DNA of 64,000 nucleotides from Kryptolebias marmoratus (lineage: Eukaryota; Chordata; Actinopteri; Cyprinodontiformes; Rivulidae), in contig NC_051441.1 in the NCBI RefSeq assembly GCF_001649575.2, forward strand, positions 10,736,358 to 10,800,357, written 5' to 3'. The stretch's first letter is position 1. The number at the start of each line of letters is the position of its first letter. The translations under genes and the position numbers were made by a program. Below are positions 46,700-59,680 of this stretch, piece after piece. The notes below the pieces were generated by a model, which had not been told where the DNA came from, did no database searches, and saw only the letters and a list, made by a program, of their open reading frames with translations.

Positions 46700-47465
46700 A
46701 CAACAATAAAAGTACAACGCAATATGATACAATACAACACAATACAATACAATACAGTACAATACAACACAATGTGATACATTGCAATATAATACAATAC
46801 AGTATAATATGATACAGTATAATACAATATATTATAACAGTACAATACTAGGGATGGGTAGTAATTTTCAGATATTCAAATTCTACTTAAAATCTAAAAA
46901 TTTGGAGAATAAATGCTACAGTCAAAGCTATCCTTTATTTTTCTTTTACATTGACACCTGATAGTGACATGCCGAGTTGTTTCCTTGAGGTGCTTTTCCA
47001 GTCAGGGCGCTTTTTTGGACACAGCACCTACCGTGCACCTACTGTGCTTTATTTTGAGAGGATTATAAAGTGGAAACATAAAGTGTTTGCTGAGATTAGT
47101 GCTCATTCAGACTGCTTTTTCTCCTTTTAAACTGTTTGCTGTTGTGCTAATACTTGTTGTGTTATATCAATTAGCCCTGCATGAGAAAAGGATGAAATAA
47201 GCATGCGATGTAGGATGCATTGCTGCAAGTTGACTTGTGTATATAGCGGTGGCTGGTAGGGAGGGGGTGTTGAATATTTGAAGAAAAGTTAAATAATTAC
47301 AAATAAAATCGAAGAGTGTTTTTGCTTAAAATGCCCATCCCTATACAATCCAATAAGACACATTGCAATACAACACAATGTGATACAAGACAGTACCATG
47401 CACTGATAATGCACACTATACTACATATAATACAAAACAAATGATACGATACAGTATAGTTTAGT
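46700..47465. repeat. (ATACA)n-type minisatellite split by a hAT element
   Basis: Degenerate ATACA/ACACA pentamers run from about 46710 to 46848 and resume from 47344 to about 47465. The intervening ~495 bp is a transposon insertion. Confidence 0.85.
46849..47343. mobile_element. Non-autonomous hAT-like element
   Basis: Termini TAGGGATGGGTA and, on the other strand, TAGGGATGGGCA match at 11 of 12 positions. Flanks TACAATAC (46841-46848) and TACAATCC (47344-47351) form a near-perfect 8-bp target-site duplication. The interior shares blocks with 49060-49376 (GAGTTGTTTCC, TGCTTTTCCAGTC, AGTGGAAAC). No transposase frame. Confidence 0.8.
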
Positions 47466-47530
47466 GTCCCACTGGGGACTTTTGTTTGGACTCAGTGCTA
47501 TTCTAAAGACTGCCTCCATCAAATATCCAT

Positions 47531-47531
47531 A

Positions 47532-47629
<98 letters not shown>
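47531..47629. repeat. Compound (ACA)n(ATA)n microsatellite
   Basis: About 35 bases of CAA trinucleotides pass directly into about 60 bases of TAA trinucleotides, suggesting one expanded from the other by a single substitution. Confidence 0.95.
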
Positions 47630-47630
<1 letters not shown>

Positions 47631-47699
47631 AAAATAAAAATAATATTACAAAAATCTGCCCTCCTTTCATTTGGTTTCTTTTTACCCATCTGAAGTTTT

Positions 47700-48900
47700 T
47701 TATTTTATTTTATTATTATTATTTTTATTTATTTATTTTTGCCTCATTGCACGTCAGTGACACTTTTCAGGTCTATTTAATCTGCTGCTAGCCGGTGGCG
47801 TTTCTGCAACATTTTCCACCAAAACACAGTCACATACATCGCCTCTGTGACACCGCTGCTCTGAAAAAAAAAAAAAAAACATAAAACACACATCCACACA
47901 CACACTTGTGCTGTACGATCCACAGGCAGACCACACTAAGATCAATGCACATTCATTCTGTTGACACCATGAGGCATTAGCAGGGTTAATCTGTCTAGTG
48001 AGAATGAAGCTGTACTAAAGGGCAGATTTCTGCTAAAACCTGTCTGAAGAGATCAGACATGTCAGGCCTTTTTTTTCCTGAGGCTTTAAACTGATAGATG
48101 TGAGATGTGTCTGTCTTCACTGACAAGGTTGTGCCCTCCAAACTTTTGACACCCAAATGTCTGAGACTCTTCTGAGGGAGGGCTGCTTTTATGTTGATGA
48201 TTTTCTTTAACCAAAGCACCTCTTAAGAATAAATGAAAAGGAGAAAATGCTTTTAACTTATCAGTTTTACAGAGTATGAAACAGCAAAGTCCTTTGGCAA
48301 GTCTAGTCTAGTCTAGTCTGAAATATTGCAGATTAGAAATATTTGATCAATATTTGAATATTTTTCTTTATTTTGACTTCAAGCTTGGAGATTATTTAGG
48401 CTTAGAATAAATTCAGAGATTTGAAGAGGTTATTCTGGTAAAAATACAGAAAATCCTGCAACTCTAAGGAGGTGAAATAAAAAACAAATTTATTTATTTA
48501 TTTACATACTTTTTATATATGTATTGTATTGTAAAAAAAATGAATTTAAAAATATTTAAACTTTTTGTGCTTTTGTTTTGATAGTGAGGTGAAATGTGAC
48601 ATTTTTGCAAGTTTATTGAGGGCTGCGTACGCACAAGCTTTATTATTAATTGTATGAATTAATCTTAAGGGCCAATTTTTGGATTTACAGGGGTGCAGGA
48701 GGTCAGTATTTTTTCATAAAAATGAGACATAAGTTTTACATATTCACAAAATATGTGTATCATTAAGTAATCTGAAAATTCTCACCAAAACCTGCTAAAT
48801 AAATCAAAACAAAAACTAAATGTGGTATGAAAATGCACTTTTTAAATATATTTAAGAGCTCAGGTAATAAACTATCAAATTAATTTAAAAAAAGGTTCTA
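47700..48900. other. AT-rich spacer
   Basis: No gene is recognised. It includes a short TCTAG tandem run at about 48299-48319 and several poly-T/A tracts. Confidence 0.5.
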
Positions 48901-49059
48901 ATAAGTGTTAATTAAAGTTCTGTCTACACTACTCCAGTTTTTCTCCATTTGTAGAAAAATCTTTGTCCGAACGATTCCAGTAAAATGCTGAAATGCTTAT
49001 GCTGTCCCATTAGGTGGTGAGAACATTCACCTCCTAATGCGACTGTCGAGATCTTTTTC

Positions 49060-49376
49060 TTTATTTTTACCTGGTAGTGACACGCCAAGTTGTTTTCTAA
49101 CGGTGCTTTTCCAGTCAAAGTGTTTTTATTCAACACAACACCTACCGAACAAAAACTAATAAAAGAGAAACAACTTGGGGCGTCCCATTGCCATTATAGT
49201 TTAATTTTGAAAGGATTGGAAAGTGGAAACTATGGTCACAGGTGAGCACAGATTGCGAGAAGGATGCTCAAGTTTTAGGAATTTGGTGTTAGACAGGATC
49301 GGCAGAACTCAAACATTCAAAGATAAATAAATTCATAGTGTTTTGGGTTTTATTTTGCTTAAATTGCCCATCCCTA
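49060..49376. mobile_element. Second, truncated copy of the TAGGGATGGG hAT element
   Basis: The interior blocks ACGCCAAGTTGTTTTC and TGCTTTTCCAGTC and the right end TTGCCCATCCCTA match the element at 46849-47343. The left terminus is not found. Confidence 0.7.
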
Positions 49377-51552
49377 GTCTGATTTTTGTTTTTAATTTCA
49401 TTAAGTCGCTTTCTAAAAACTCTGTTTCATGTATGAACGAGAAGTGCAAATGCAGCAGAACGTTTCAGTATTTAAAAATATCCGGGGTGGAGTAGACAGG
49501 ACCTAAAAAGCTGAACGATTGCATTTATGACGTTTCTCAGGTAGTTCAGTTTGTGTTTAAATTTCTTGGAATCTAAAGTGGAAAAATAAATAAATAAATC
49601 ACAGCAATATGAGGATGTATTGCCAATTTCAATTTCCACTTAACCTAAAACTAATTTCCAAGCAATGTATTTACACAAAGTTCAGCTGATACTAATCCAA
49701 GAACAGGCATTTAGCCGCAGTAAACCTGATCCTCCAACATGCTGCACTCTGCAGCTCAATTTGACACATCGGCTAGAACTGGCTCATCCACTCTCCGTTT
49801 CTATTTCTTTTTGTTCCACTCAAATTGATTTTCTCCAGAATCACAAATTGAATGAGGGATTGGCCATTGCCATCTGTTTCTCACCTTTTTCGCTCCTCCC
49901 TCCCATCCTTCTTTGCCTGCACTTTATGTCAAAAGCTTTTGCTCAAAGTTAATTTCTCAAGTGTCCTCTTTACTCGTCTGCTGATTGCCTCGGAGTCTTT
50001 CAGTGCTACAGTATGTGTGTACTAATGATGTTACTCCATGTTTTGTCATCAGGAAATTGATGCACATAATTGAAGACTGTGAGGGGCAGATTTGTGTATT
50101 ATTTAATGGAGATGAATGGCCAGGAGGTCAATAACCAATAATCACTCAGTGAGCTCGTTAACTGCTCCCCTTTTCACAACCGCTGAATGTAACAGCATGA
50201 AAATGTGTGCTTTAATTTTAATCAATATTGCTTAATGACCAACTTGTGATCATTAGTAGAGCAAAATCGAGAATAAAAAAAAGGAAAAAATGTTTTTGCT
50301 TCAGCCTGAGGAGCTTTTGCCAGATCAGTGTTGCCATGACATTTATTTCCCGTGTTTCATCCAGTAGTTCGCTTATGTTAATGTGACATTTGTGTGGGAT
50401 CTGCACACCTTATTGCCACGAACAACCCAAGTAGTGGTGTGATATGTAGGAGTCCCTTTCTCTCCAACATAAAGTTATTGCCAAGAAATATTTCCTGTTA
50501 TGAAGCAAAAAACAAAACAACACAAACAGGGATCTATATTTTCTTGTGGTAATAAAAAGACAAAGCATAAATCAATCGGGGGAAATTATGCTTTCCTCTA
50601 CAGATCCTCCTCTGCTCAGTTTCCTCTCCATCTCTCTCTCTCTTCTAACTCAGCTCTATAGTGTGTGTGTGTGTGTGTGTGTGGGTGGGGGTCTGAATGA
50701 GTCTGAAAAAATGTGTGCACAAATAAAGTTTGTCTTAGGAAGAAGCTTTAAAATGGTTTGTGCCTAGGACTAGTAATGTATAAAATCAACTATGTATTTA
50801 TAAAGAACTATGATAAATATATAATTACATACAGCACAGTATTGTAATAATATATATGAATGTACAAATGCAGCTTCTTGCAGTTTTGTTGGTATTTTAT
50901 TGGAATGTGTTTTTCTACAGTAACTTTTCTGAGCAGTCTTTTATTTCTCATAATGACTGTTTCAAAATGTTTTGTTGTTTTGTTTTGTTTTTCTTTAATT
51001 GTACAGGCTTGCATAATTAAAAATTTTCCCTCCTAATGAATGTATCGGCTGTATAATGGGTATGTATTATTGTCCTGTGAGAAGCTATGGAGTAAAGTAT
51101 TGGCTAATATTTTTTGATTAAAGAAATAAATAAAAGTTTGTCTAACAGTTGAGATACAGAGCTGTCTGTGAAGTGGGTGGGGTTTTTTTTGTCTTTGAAC
51201 ACAATTTCACTTCTTATTCAGTTCAGATCTGTTGAAGTGGGGTGCTGTGGATAGGTTTACTGTACCAATTGTTGTCTGTTCTACAACATAAAAGATTTTA
51301 ATACCTCTGCAGGTACTGGTTAGCCCACTTTGAAGGATGTGAGTTAGCATGCTGTCTAATAATGATTTAATTAGCTTACTATTACCTCTGCTCATGACCG
51401 ACAGCCAAATTAAAAAAAAGTGAGAAACAGGCTACATTCCTGTGGGCATTCAGCACCATTTGTCCAAACTGATGACCTTCAGTCCATGTTTCTGAAAGTT
51501 TTTGGATATAATGGTGCAGACTGTTGATCAGGCAGAAACATGAAATATTTCC
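49377..51552. other. Non-coding spacer
   Basis: No gene is recognised. The stretch 49850-50170 is repeat-free with mixed composition and could be a conserved non-coding element. A (GT)n tract lies at 50661-50690. Confidence 0.4.
50661..50690. repeat. (GT)n microsatellite
   Basis: About 24 bases of GT followed by GGGTGGGG. Confidence 0.95.
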
Positions 51553-51590
51553 TTGCTTGACAAGCCATAATATTATGGCTTGTCAAGCAA
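51553..51590. repeat. Perfect 38-bp palindrome
   Basis: The half-site TTGCTTGACAAGCCATAAT is followed directly by its exact reverse complement with no spacer. Symmetry stops at 51552/51591. No flanking duplication is obvious. Confidence 0.95.
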
Positions 51591-51744
51591 AACAACAATT
51601 ACAGCGTTACAATGCTGTCACTGTCTTTAAAGCAAACACCTCAAGAGTTACATTAACCTCCAGTCAAAGTGAAGGGGTTATTTCCTCACCCCCTTTTGGT
51701 TTGCTTTTGAAAACTGCACAGAGGCTAAGTATCTGTTGCTCTTA

Positions 51745-52210
51745 TCCAATGATGAACTAATAGCTAATCCCAGTGGGGCCAAGACTAAGAGGACCGCTGC
51801 CATTTTAAAACAAACTGTAATCTCAAACATTTCATAGCACTTCATACTTACTATGCAGTTATTCCAGCAGAAGTATTTTGATATTTCCATCTGAAGTGTC
51901 CTGGGCTGCATTGGAAGTGTTACAGCTAGCTGCTGCTGCTATTTGTGCATTCAAATAACCATAGATATATGTGTACATGACCAGGCTGCAGGGTAAAGGT
52001 TTGCAAAATTACATTTGCATAAACTGCTAATTAGAAAATTGCAGAATGGAGTTGTTTTAAGACTGCAGCAATACACTTTGGTCTTGGCCTCAGTTGTAGT
52101 AGTTATTAGTTCATCAATCCGGTCAGAAATAAACCTTGTTTCTCCAAAATGAGGTTGTTCAAAGGGCTATCTGCAACAGGTAAGCTATTAATTGTTCATA
52201 ACCTTTCATT
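51745..52210. mobile_element. Fold-back family R2, copy 4
   Basis: Contains the family interior (TTTCATAGCACTTCATAC, AGCAGAAGTATTTTGATA, ACACTTTGGTCTTGG) and a complete right terminus (GGTCAGAAATAAACC through CTGCAACAGGTAAG and TTGTTCATAACC). The left terminus is replaced by subterminal sequence only. Confidence 0.7.
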
Positions 52211-53220
52211 AGAATCCTATTAAGAAAAAAAATAGATCTATTATTGTAATTTGATGTCCTCTGAAATGATTGGAAAACTATCGAATGAGTGCCTGAGGTA
52301 AATGTAAGCTTTTGGACAGCCACGCTGATTTAGCTGCTGCTCTATATCTGTCAGGGTTTGTGAGGAGTCCCAGTTTATGAGACTAGACACATATGTATTT
52401 ATTTTTTCTGCAGACATCACTTTAGAATAAAGTTCAAGCAACATAAGTGTTTCACCTTTCAAATTCATGCACATCAAGCTGATCACATCTTCACAGCCTA
52501 ACAGTTACATTACAACAAGCCAATTAACGCCTCTCACTGGAGGAAAAAAACACTGCAAAATAAGATTTTATGTTCTCTCCCTGTATAATGTAGAAGATCT
52601 TAGCAGCAGAACTTTAAGGATGTTTGTCTGTTTCAGTGAGACGACCTTCCTCTGGCCTTTTTCAATAAACCTACATTACTCCAGATTATATGAGCTGAGG
52701 TCACTGTACTTTTCATCTCACAGTAATATAAAAAGGGTTCATCTGATAAATGTCCTGCCAGCTCCCCACCATGTGCAGCTTATCCTTCTCTGGGAGGAGG
52801 GTCTAAGGGAGAGAAGAGGAGACAGAAATGAGAAAATGAAGGGAGGGAGAAGGAAGGGCAGGGAGGGGAAAAGTGTGTCTTCCTCTGTCAGTGTGTTTGC
52901 GTATGGATATACATGTGTGTTACTGCCACGCCTTGGGATTGTGTAGCTGCAGTAATAAAGATGGATGGGCCTGTCTGGTCGTGCTGCGATACGATTACTG
53001 CTGATTGCGAGGGCACACGTGAACGTATGCTTGTGCAAATCCTAAATTTATTAATTCCTTCACACGTCAGATTGAACGAAAAAAAAAATTGAAACATGGC
53101 AAAACTTTTTATCTGTTTGTCAGTATTCAAAACGGAAAAAATCTTCCAATAAAAGGAGAACAGGGTCTTTATTTTTCAGAAAAGCGCTTTCTTTAGATCT
53201 TTTGGCATAACTGAGATAAC
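52211..53220. other. Unassigned spacer
   Basis: No gene is recognised. A purine-rich tract (GGGAGAGAAGAGGAGACAG and similar) lies at about 52785-52875. Confidence 0.5.
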
Positions 53221-53360
53221 ATGTCCAATATAGTTGTTAGCTCATCAATCAGGTCAGAATTAAAATCTGTTTCTCCAAACTGAGGTTATCCAAAGAGCTA
53301 TCCACAACAGGTAAGATACAAATTGTTCATAACCTTTCCACAGACCCCCACTTTAAAAAT
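53221..53360. mobile_element. Fold-back family R2, right terminus only
   Basis: A clean copy of the right terminal repeat: GGTCAGAATTAAAATCTG, ATCCACAACAGGTAAGATAC and TGTTCATAACCTTTCCACAG, ending near ACCCCCACTTT. No interior remains. Confidence 0.7.
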
Positions 53361-55660
53361 TCTCAACAATCATGCAAAGGAACGACATTGACTCATCATA
53401 ATGTCATCAAAATGCCACCATTTGATCGATGTCCAAATAATATTTTTGCAAAAGTTATCATCGCCCTTTTGCCTTTGGTGGTGGTCAATAAAAAGAGTGA
53501 CTCATTTTTACAGGCATTTTAGGCAGAAACTCTGAACATAATTTACTCTGTAGTAGTTTATGAGTTTGGTATGAGTTGTCATGGGGATCCTACAAAGGTA
53601 AAAGACCACCACCTCCACCACCTTTATGGCACTTAAAACCTGTGACTCAACATACCTCAGTAAGACTTGTACTTTGCTTCGAAGCGGCCCTCAGCAGACC
53701 TGAGAGAAAGGACAATATGGACACCTGAAAATACAGATAATATGATGTCAATGGAGTGATAAAGAGGTAAGACGTGCTACAGCAGAAGCCTGACACATTA
53801 CACAGATAAATTTCCTTAATGAAACTTTTACAACCAGTCTGAGAAGAATTTTTAACTGTGGAGATCTGATAGAATGTATGAGTTAAAGTCCTGATCATTT
53901 TTCTTACATGCCAAACTGAGTAATTCTCTTTAGCAGTTTTTACTTTGCTGTCACCTTGAGTAGCTTGTACAAACTGTGATATTTCAGTGCCTCTGTAGGT
54001 GTTTAAGATTCCTCTCAAAGGCAGAGGACTTGTATTACATTTTGTCTGTGATGTGCAATAGATGTCTTCCCTGTGATTGCTCCAGGCTCCCTCTCTATGA
54101 AATACTCGAGTAATCTTCCTCACAGAGCAATAACTGCTGTGTAGGGTTTTTTTTCTTTTTTCTTTTTCTTACACTTAAGCCTTGAGTGTTGGATTTAAAA
54201 AAAAAACAAAAAACAAGGAAATCAACTAAAATGCAAAATCAGCAGGAGAAAGCAACACTCTGGCTTGTGACTAAGCTAAAGTGATTTAAGTTCGCTTCAC
54301 ATTACAATTGCTTTTAAGGCAGTTCTGCACAACTCGTTGACATAAAGTTATTGTCACAGTAGTGTCACACCTGAGCCCCCCTCCCTACTCGGACTGGAAC
54401 TGCAGCAGGTGGGAAACTACACCCTGAGAGCGACAAAATGACAATCTGGGGAAAGGTTTATTCAGTGTTCAGGGAGGAAGTGACTCAGCCAAACTAGTCA
54501 TATTGTTTCAGGCTGCGTCATGAATAACTCACTGTGGAATTTAAAAAAAAGGAAAAGAACGATGTAAAACTGTGGGAAATAAAGTCATTTTCTCCAAATG
54601 AAGAGCTTTTTAAACTTAAAATGGAGAACAAAATGTCAGCGATCTATAAACTAAAAGAAAACAACATGATGTTCAGAAGGAGTGTAAACAGTATTCATTT
54701 AACATTTAAGGGTTGAATACTTACTAATGTTGAATTTTGTTCTCTTTTAAAATAAACACAGGAAGTGAGTTCACATTCCTGCCCTACAGGCCTTCACATA
54801 TAACAGCTTATTTTGCAATTATCAAAGACATATCTATATTTACAGATCAGAGCCCAAATTAAAACAGATGGTGTGATTTTTTTTAATCTAATGTTCAGAG
54901 GAAATTATTCCAAGGTCAACTGAATGCAACACAAGCTCAGTGCACTGATCCTCACATGGGTTTAATTGTTAACATTGTGTTATTCACAAATAATGTTATT
55001 TAGGGACAGCTATAACGCCATCTCTTCTCACCAGAAGATGATCTTAAAAGTCTGGTATAAAAAGAGGTTCCTTCAAGAAATGCTGGGCCTTTAAATAAGT
55101 AAGCAGTTTTAGTATCCCTCAAGAAAAGCATAAAAATGTTAAAATAATCCAATTAAAGGCCACTTATATGTCACTTATTTAATGTTAGCCAACAGACCCA
55201 ATGAACCTTTCTCAGTCCCAGATAAGATTCATATTACTCTCATTTATTCTGCTGTAGTCAATGATAAATCCATGCTAATTCTCTTTTCATCATGCCTACT
55301 TCTTCTCTGCAGCTGTCTTGCTTTTGACTGTGAAAACCTGCCCGTTTAATGTAATCCCTGTTCTCTCCTTTCATCTGGCCAACCGCACTACCTTGATGTC
55401 GGAGCCACATTTAATTCAGCATCAAACCCGCTGAGCGGCCGCACAGAAACAAAAGATCACCTGTGAGGTTGACACACACCGAGGTGTGAGTCTGCGTGTG
55501 TGCGAGACAGTGTGTGGGAGCGGGATTGTGCACCTGAGAAATCTGCATCATAAAAGATCTGTTTGAGCCCTGACGGACCGCAGGACGCTGCAGTTTGGGC
55601 AGAGGTTTTATCTGCTCCAAACTGCTGCAAACTCCAAAAGAAGTGCTTTTCATGCCAGAG
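53361..55660. other. Unassigned spacer
   Basis: AT-rich non-coding sequence. No recognisable gene or named repeat. Confidence 0.5.
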
Positions 55661-56025
55661 TTTTAAACTAAGACCATCTTATATTGAGGAAATCACAGTG
55701 TAGTTGTGGTCAAACCTAGAAAATAACATCATGCACAATCTCGTGTGATCTGTTAGTAGTTAGAGTATGTGATGTGAATGACTCTCAGCTGCTGCCACAC
55801 CAAAGTTTTGCTCAATATCTGTAAAATTCACTGAGGTATGGCCATTTTTGTGTGGACTAAGGTTAGTTGTTGCAGCCACTTTGAGCTGAGTTGGCTCCAA
55901 AAGTTAATTAGTTGTAGATGTACACACAGTAATTACTTTCTGAAAGTTTTATTAAAATCCTTTCATTGATTTGTGAAATTTTTGCGAAACAGACAAATGA
56001 ACACAAAGAAAAACATTACAGCTGA
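55661..56025 (+). repeat. Interspersed repeat family R1, copy 4
   Basis: Contains AATGACTCTCAGCTGCTGCC, then AATATCTGTAAAATTCACTG and AATTACTTTCTGAAAG, in the same orientation as the other three copies. Confidence 0.8.
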
Positions 56026-57299
56026 ATCTTAATTATATTCTGTTTCCTTATGCACGAAAGACAGTTTTCCTGGAATCATTTTCTTATTGGTTCAAAACAA
56101 TCAAGCAAAGTTTATCGAGCGAGTCAAGCTGCCGACATTAAAGCAGTGATTTATGACCACAGGAACATCTCTGCTTCCCTGAGGGACCATTAAGAAGTGA
56201 CAGGAAGTATAAAGGGATGACTGCAGGTTTGATCAGAAAGAGGAACTCCTCTTGTAGCCATTCAGTTTAGGTCAGACAGGCACAAAACTGCAGCAAATAG
56301 TAATTGCCAGCTTTATTTAAAAATGACCTCTCCTCTTTGTTGCTTTTCTCAGAAGTGACTGCCTGTCCTGCAGCAGCTTTCAGTCATCTCCCTCTTTAAT
56401 CATAATTCAAGCAGTGAATCAAAATACAAGAACTCATGGCCAGAGCAGCTATTCATCACAACACTGGCGCCCAGAGAGGAGCTGCATATGTGATGAAGCA
56501 ACACGAGGCGACAGCGTTTTACTGATCGGCTTCATTTTTCCTGCTGTTTCACAGCGTAAACCTAGTGACCCCTGTTTTCAACACTTCCTCCATGCTCTGC
56601 TGTTCAGTAGGACCTGATAGATTTTGTAAACGATGAAAGTTTGCTTTGTGATAGACTGCACCAACTGTGTTGACTCTTGTTAATTAAATGCGGGGGAGAA
56701 AACGCGCTTATTAAATATTGCAGATTCAATTAGCGTCCTTGATAAAGAAGATGATTAAACCAAAACCCTGCAGTTGGGATTTCTCAGAAAGAGATGCAAA
56801 GTGGAAGCAAACAGGGAGCTCTGGCTGCTGAAACACAAGTACATCTGGAACATTTAATTGAAAAGAAAGGGCAAGGAAAGACTGATACCACTTGTACGTT
56901 GGGGCATAATTTCCACAGGGAATGAAATCCCATTTTCTGATCATCTTTCTGTTGCTTTCCAGGCTGATTCTCTTACTGTAAGAATTAAGAAGTGCCTCTT
57001 CGACTGCGTGAGATGAGCACTCCTCCAAAAAGCTGCCTGAGTCCACCTCCAGAGCTCCTGCAGATGAAAACCCGCTCATACATTAAACATCGAAAATAAG
57101 GGGATTCACACTGAGAACACAAATCAGATTTTTGGAGTCACTTGTGGATTTTCTAAGTGGAGTTTCTCATGCTAAGTTTGCTCCTCTCCTCACCTCTGCT
57201 GAGTGGAATACATTCTTTGATTTAGCTCCTATCAGGAAGAAGAGTTTTCCCTCCTATTGTTTTTCCTTTGATCAGACAGATCTGTTTAATGGTTTAAAC
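56026..57299. other. Unassigned spacer
   Basis: No gene is recognised. The longest frames (about 117 codons) lack motifs or codon bias that would suggest a protein. Confidence 0.45.
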
Positions 57300-58233
57300 C
57301 AGCGATCCCCGACCTTTGTTGCATCGTGGATCGTTTCATACAAGACAACCTTCCTACAGACTACTGAGGAGAGAAAAGTTCTCTAACAGAGTTTGTTTTT
57401 TACTCCGTCTTGGTCAGGTAAACTTGTAGGTTTACAGCTTTGAATGACTTTGTTGGTTTGTTAAAGACACTGAAACTAATTTGGTATGCATAAAACAATC
57501 AGATCAGAAACTAGTAGTAGCTAAACAAAAGCTAAAAGACAAAAGAAAGCAAAGCTTAAAGTAAAACAAAACAAAACAAAAGCTAAAATTAGCCTCAGTC
57601 AGCAAAATCATAGCCAAAATTAGAAAAACTAGCCAAAGCTAAAAAGAGCATAATGGTAGTAAAAGCTAAAATTAGCAGAAAAACAGCTAAAAGCTGAAAT
57701 AAGCAAACCAGTCACCAAAATGAACAAAACTGTGGCTAAAAGCTAAAAGGAGCAAAATAGTTGTTCAAATAAGTAGCAGAAATGTAACTAAAAGTTTAAA
57801 CCAGCAAATTAGTTGCTAAAAACTAAAGTCAACAAAACAGTAAATAGAAGCCAAAACTGCCAGAACAGTAGCTGAAAGCTAAAATGATCAAAACATTAGG
57901 TAAAAGCTGAAAAAGAACCAAGTATGCTGAAGCAGATTCTGAATGATTTAAAGAGAGCTCAATGAGCTTTATAGGGAAAAAAGCTGAAAATACTGAAGTA
58001 GTTAGAGTCTAAAAAATAGCATGGAAGAAAGTATAAGCAGGAAAACCGTGTGAATGCTGACTCAGCACTGAGACGAGCACAGGAAAGAACCAGCAATAGA
58101 AGTAGTCAGTTTTTAAAAATAAAATGCAGACAATTATGTATAAAAATATTCATATAGATTTTGATTTGAGGTCCGGTACTGAATCACTCAGTGGACCGTG
58201 ACTGGTCCTTGGCCCAGTGGTTGGGGACCCCTG
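57300..58233. mobile_element. Non-autonomous hAT (Tip100/Zaphod-like) element with internal minisatellite
   Basis: Left end CAGCGATCCCCGACC and right end, read on the other strand, CAGGGGTCCCCAACC. These are the termini typical of Tip100-group hAT elements. Flanks GTTTAAAC (57292-57299) and GTTTAAAT (58234-58241) form an 8-bp target-site duplication with one mismatch. The interior at about 57510-57915 is a degenerate tandem array of ~28-30 bp units around AAAGCTAAAATTAGCAAAAC. No transposase frame. Confidence 0.85.
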
Positions 58234-58241
58234 GTTTAAAT

Positions 58242-59680
58242 TAAACCACATTAACAGCCTCCCGTGGAGTGAGGCGGGTGCTGATGTTGCTCCATCCTTT
58301 ACTTCTGACCTTTTACCACCTTCCAGGGAGCTCGCTTCGAGCCGCTCACTGCCTCCAGTCGGAGGACAGGAACCAAAAATGACCCCCTTCATCAAAGAAA
58401 ATGACAAGCACCGACAATGAAGGCTATCCTGTTTGACACAGAGCAGACTCCAAAAGACGTTCTGTTCTCCTGTGGCCAGCTGTTGGACGATCTTTCTTCT
58501 GCAACTTCAAAGCAGGGTGAACAAAGTAATGCCTGCTGAGAGAGGACGGGGGGAGGACTGAAGGTGTGATGGAGAGGTGAAGCCATCGAGCGTGACAAGC
58601 TAAGAGGAGACAAAAGGCACCAGGTTGCCCTCATTCTCTCATGAAACGCAGAGTGTCGGTGAGGGACAGATGTCAGGAGCGACGCTCACAGTATCTATCA
58701 GGAAACCACACAAGGGGTGGACATACTCACCAGTTAACCCACTGCCACCAGGGAATTTCCAGCTCTTCATCGCTTCTCTTCTCACAGTAATTACGTTTTA
58801 CAATCACTGGATGTAAATTGGAATTTGCTGACAGCCCATCCATCACATTTTGGCTGCAATCTGTTGAGCAAGGCAGCACGTCCTCAGATCATACAGTCAG
58901 TTTGCTCCCAGACGATACACATTTTTTAAAATAACATACAGGATGCATTTAAAATGTTCACTTTTAATTTACATTAAGTGTGATTTTGCTTGTCTCAGAT
59001 GTCATTTCTGTCATGTCTGATTCTTCTGTGAGGCGTTTTTGACTTGAAATGATGAACAATTTAACATATCGTTCACATAATATTTGCATGTATCATTGGA
59101 ATGAGTTCACCAGAGATTGTTTTTGAGCTTTCATGCTCAAAGAATGAAAATTTGAGCTTCAACTGAATTAAAAATATAAATATATCACATGGTAAAGTTG
59201 AGTATAAAACCAAAAAGCCAAAATATGATTTTTAAATGAAAAAATAAGTACAAAATATATTCTCAAAGGAAGTAAAAGCAAACCTATCTGTGTTTGAAAT
59301 TATAAAAAACAAATATGGTTGTGTGCCAGTCTGTTGACTTTCTTTTGTTTTATGAATCACTGTCAATAAATTATTATTTCTTGTGTCCTCACCTGATTGG
59401 TCACTGATTCATCTCCTGACATAAAAAATATTTTAAAGCTCTGCCAAAGCACAGTGCATTTACGAGGTCTCGCCTCATTTACTCAAGTGTCTGGTTAAGA
59501 TTTTAGAAGGATATTGATGTGGAAGAGAGTAGAAGTGTCTCAGTCCAAGCTTTGTTGAATGTTTTTTCTGAATAAAAATACTTAAATGTACAGAAGTCCC
59601 CCCTTAAAATAAGAACAGATTCAAATAAAATATCTTTCCGTTCAAATAATACCAACACAAAAGATTACAAGAGACAAAGA
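58242..59680. other. Unassigned spacer
   Basis: No gene is recognised. AT-rich towards the right. Confidence 0.5.

Noticed and set aside
56726..57079. A 117-codon frame on the - strand
   Set aside because: No recognisable domain, signal or conservation clue; length is compatible with chance in vertebrate DNA.
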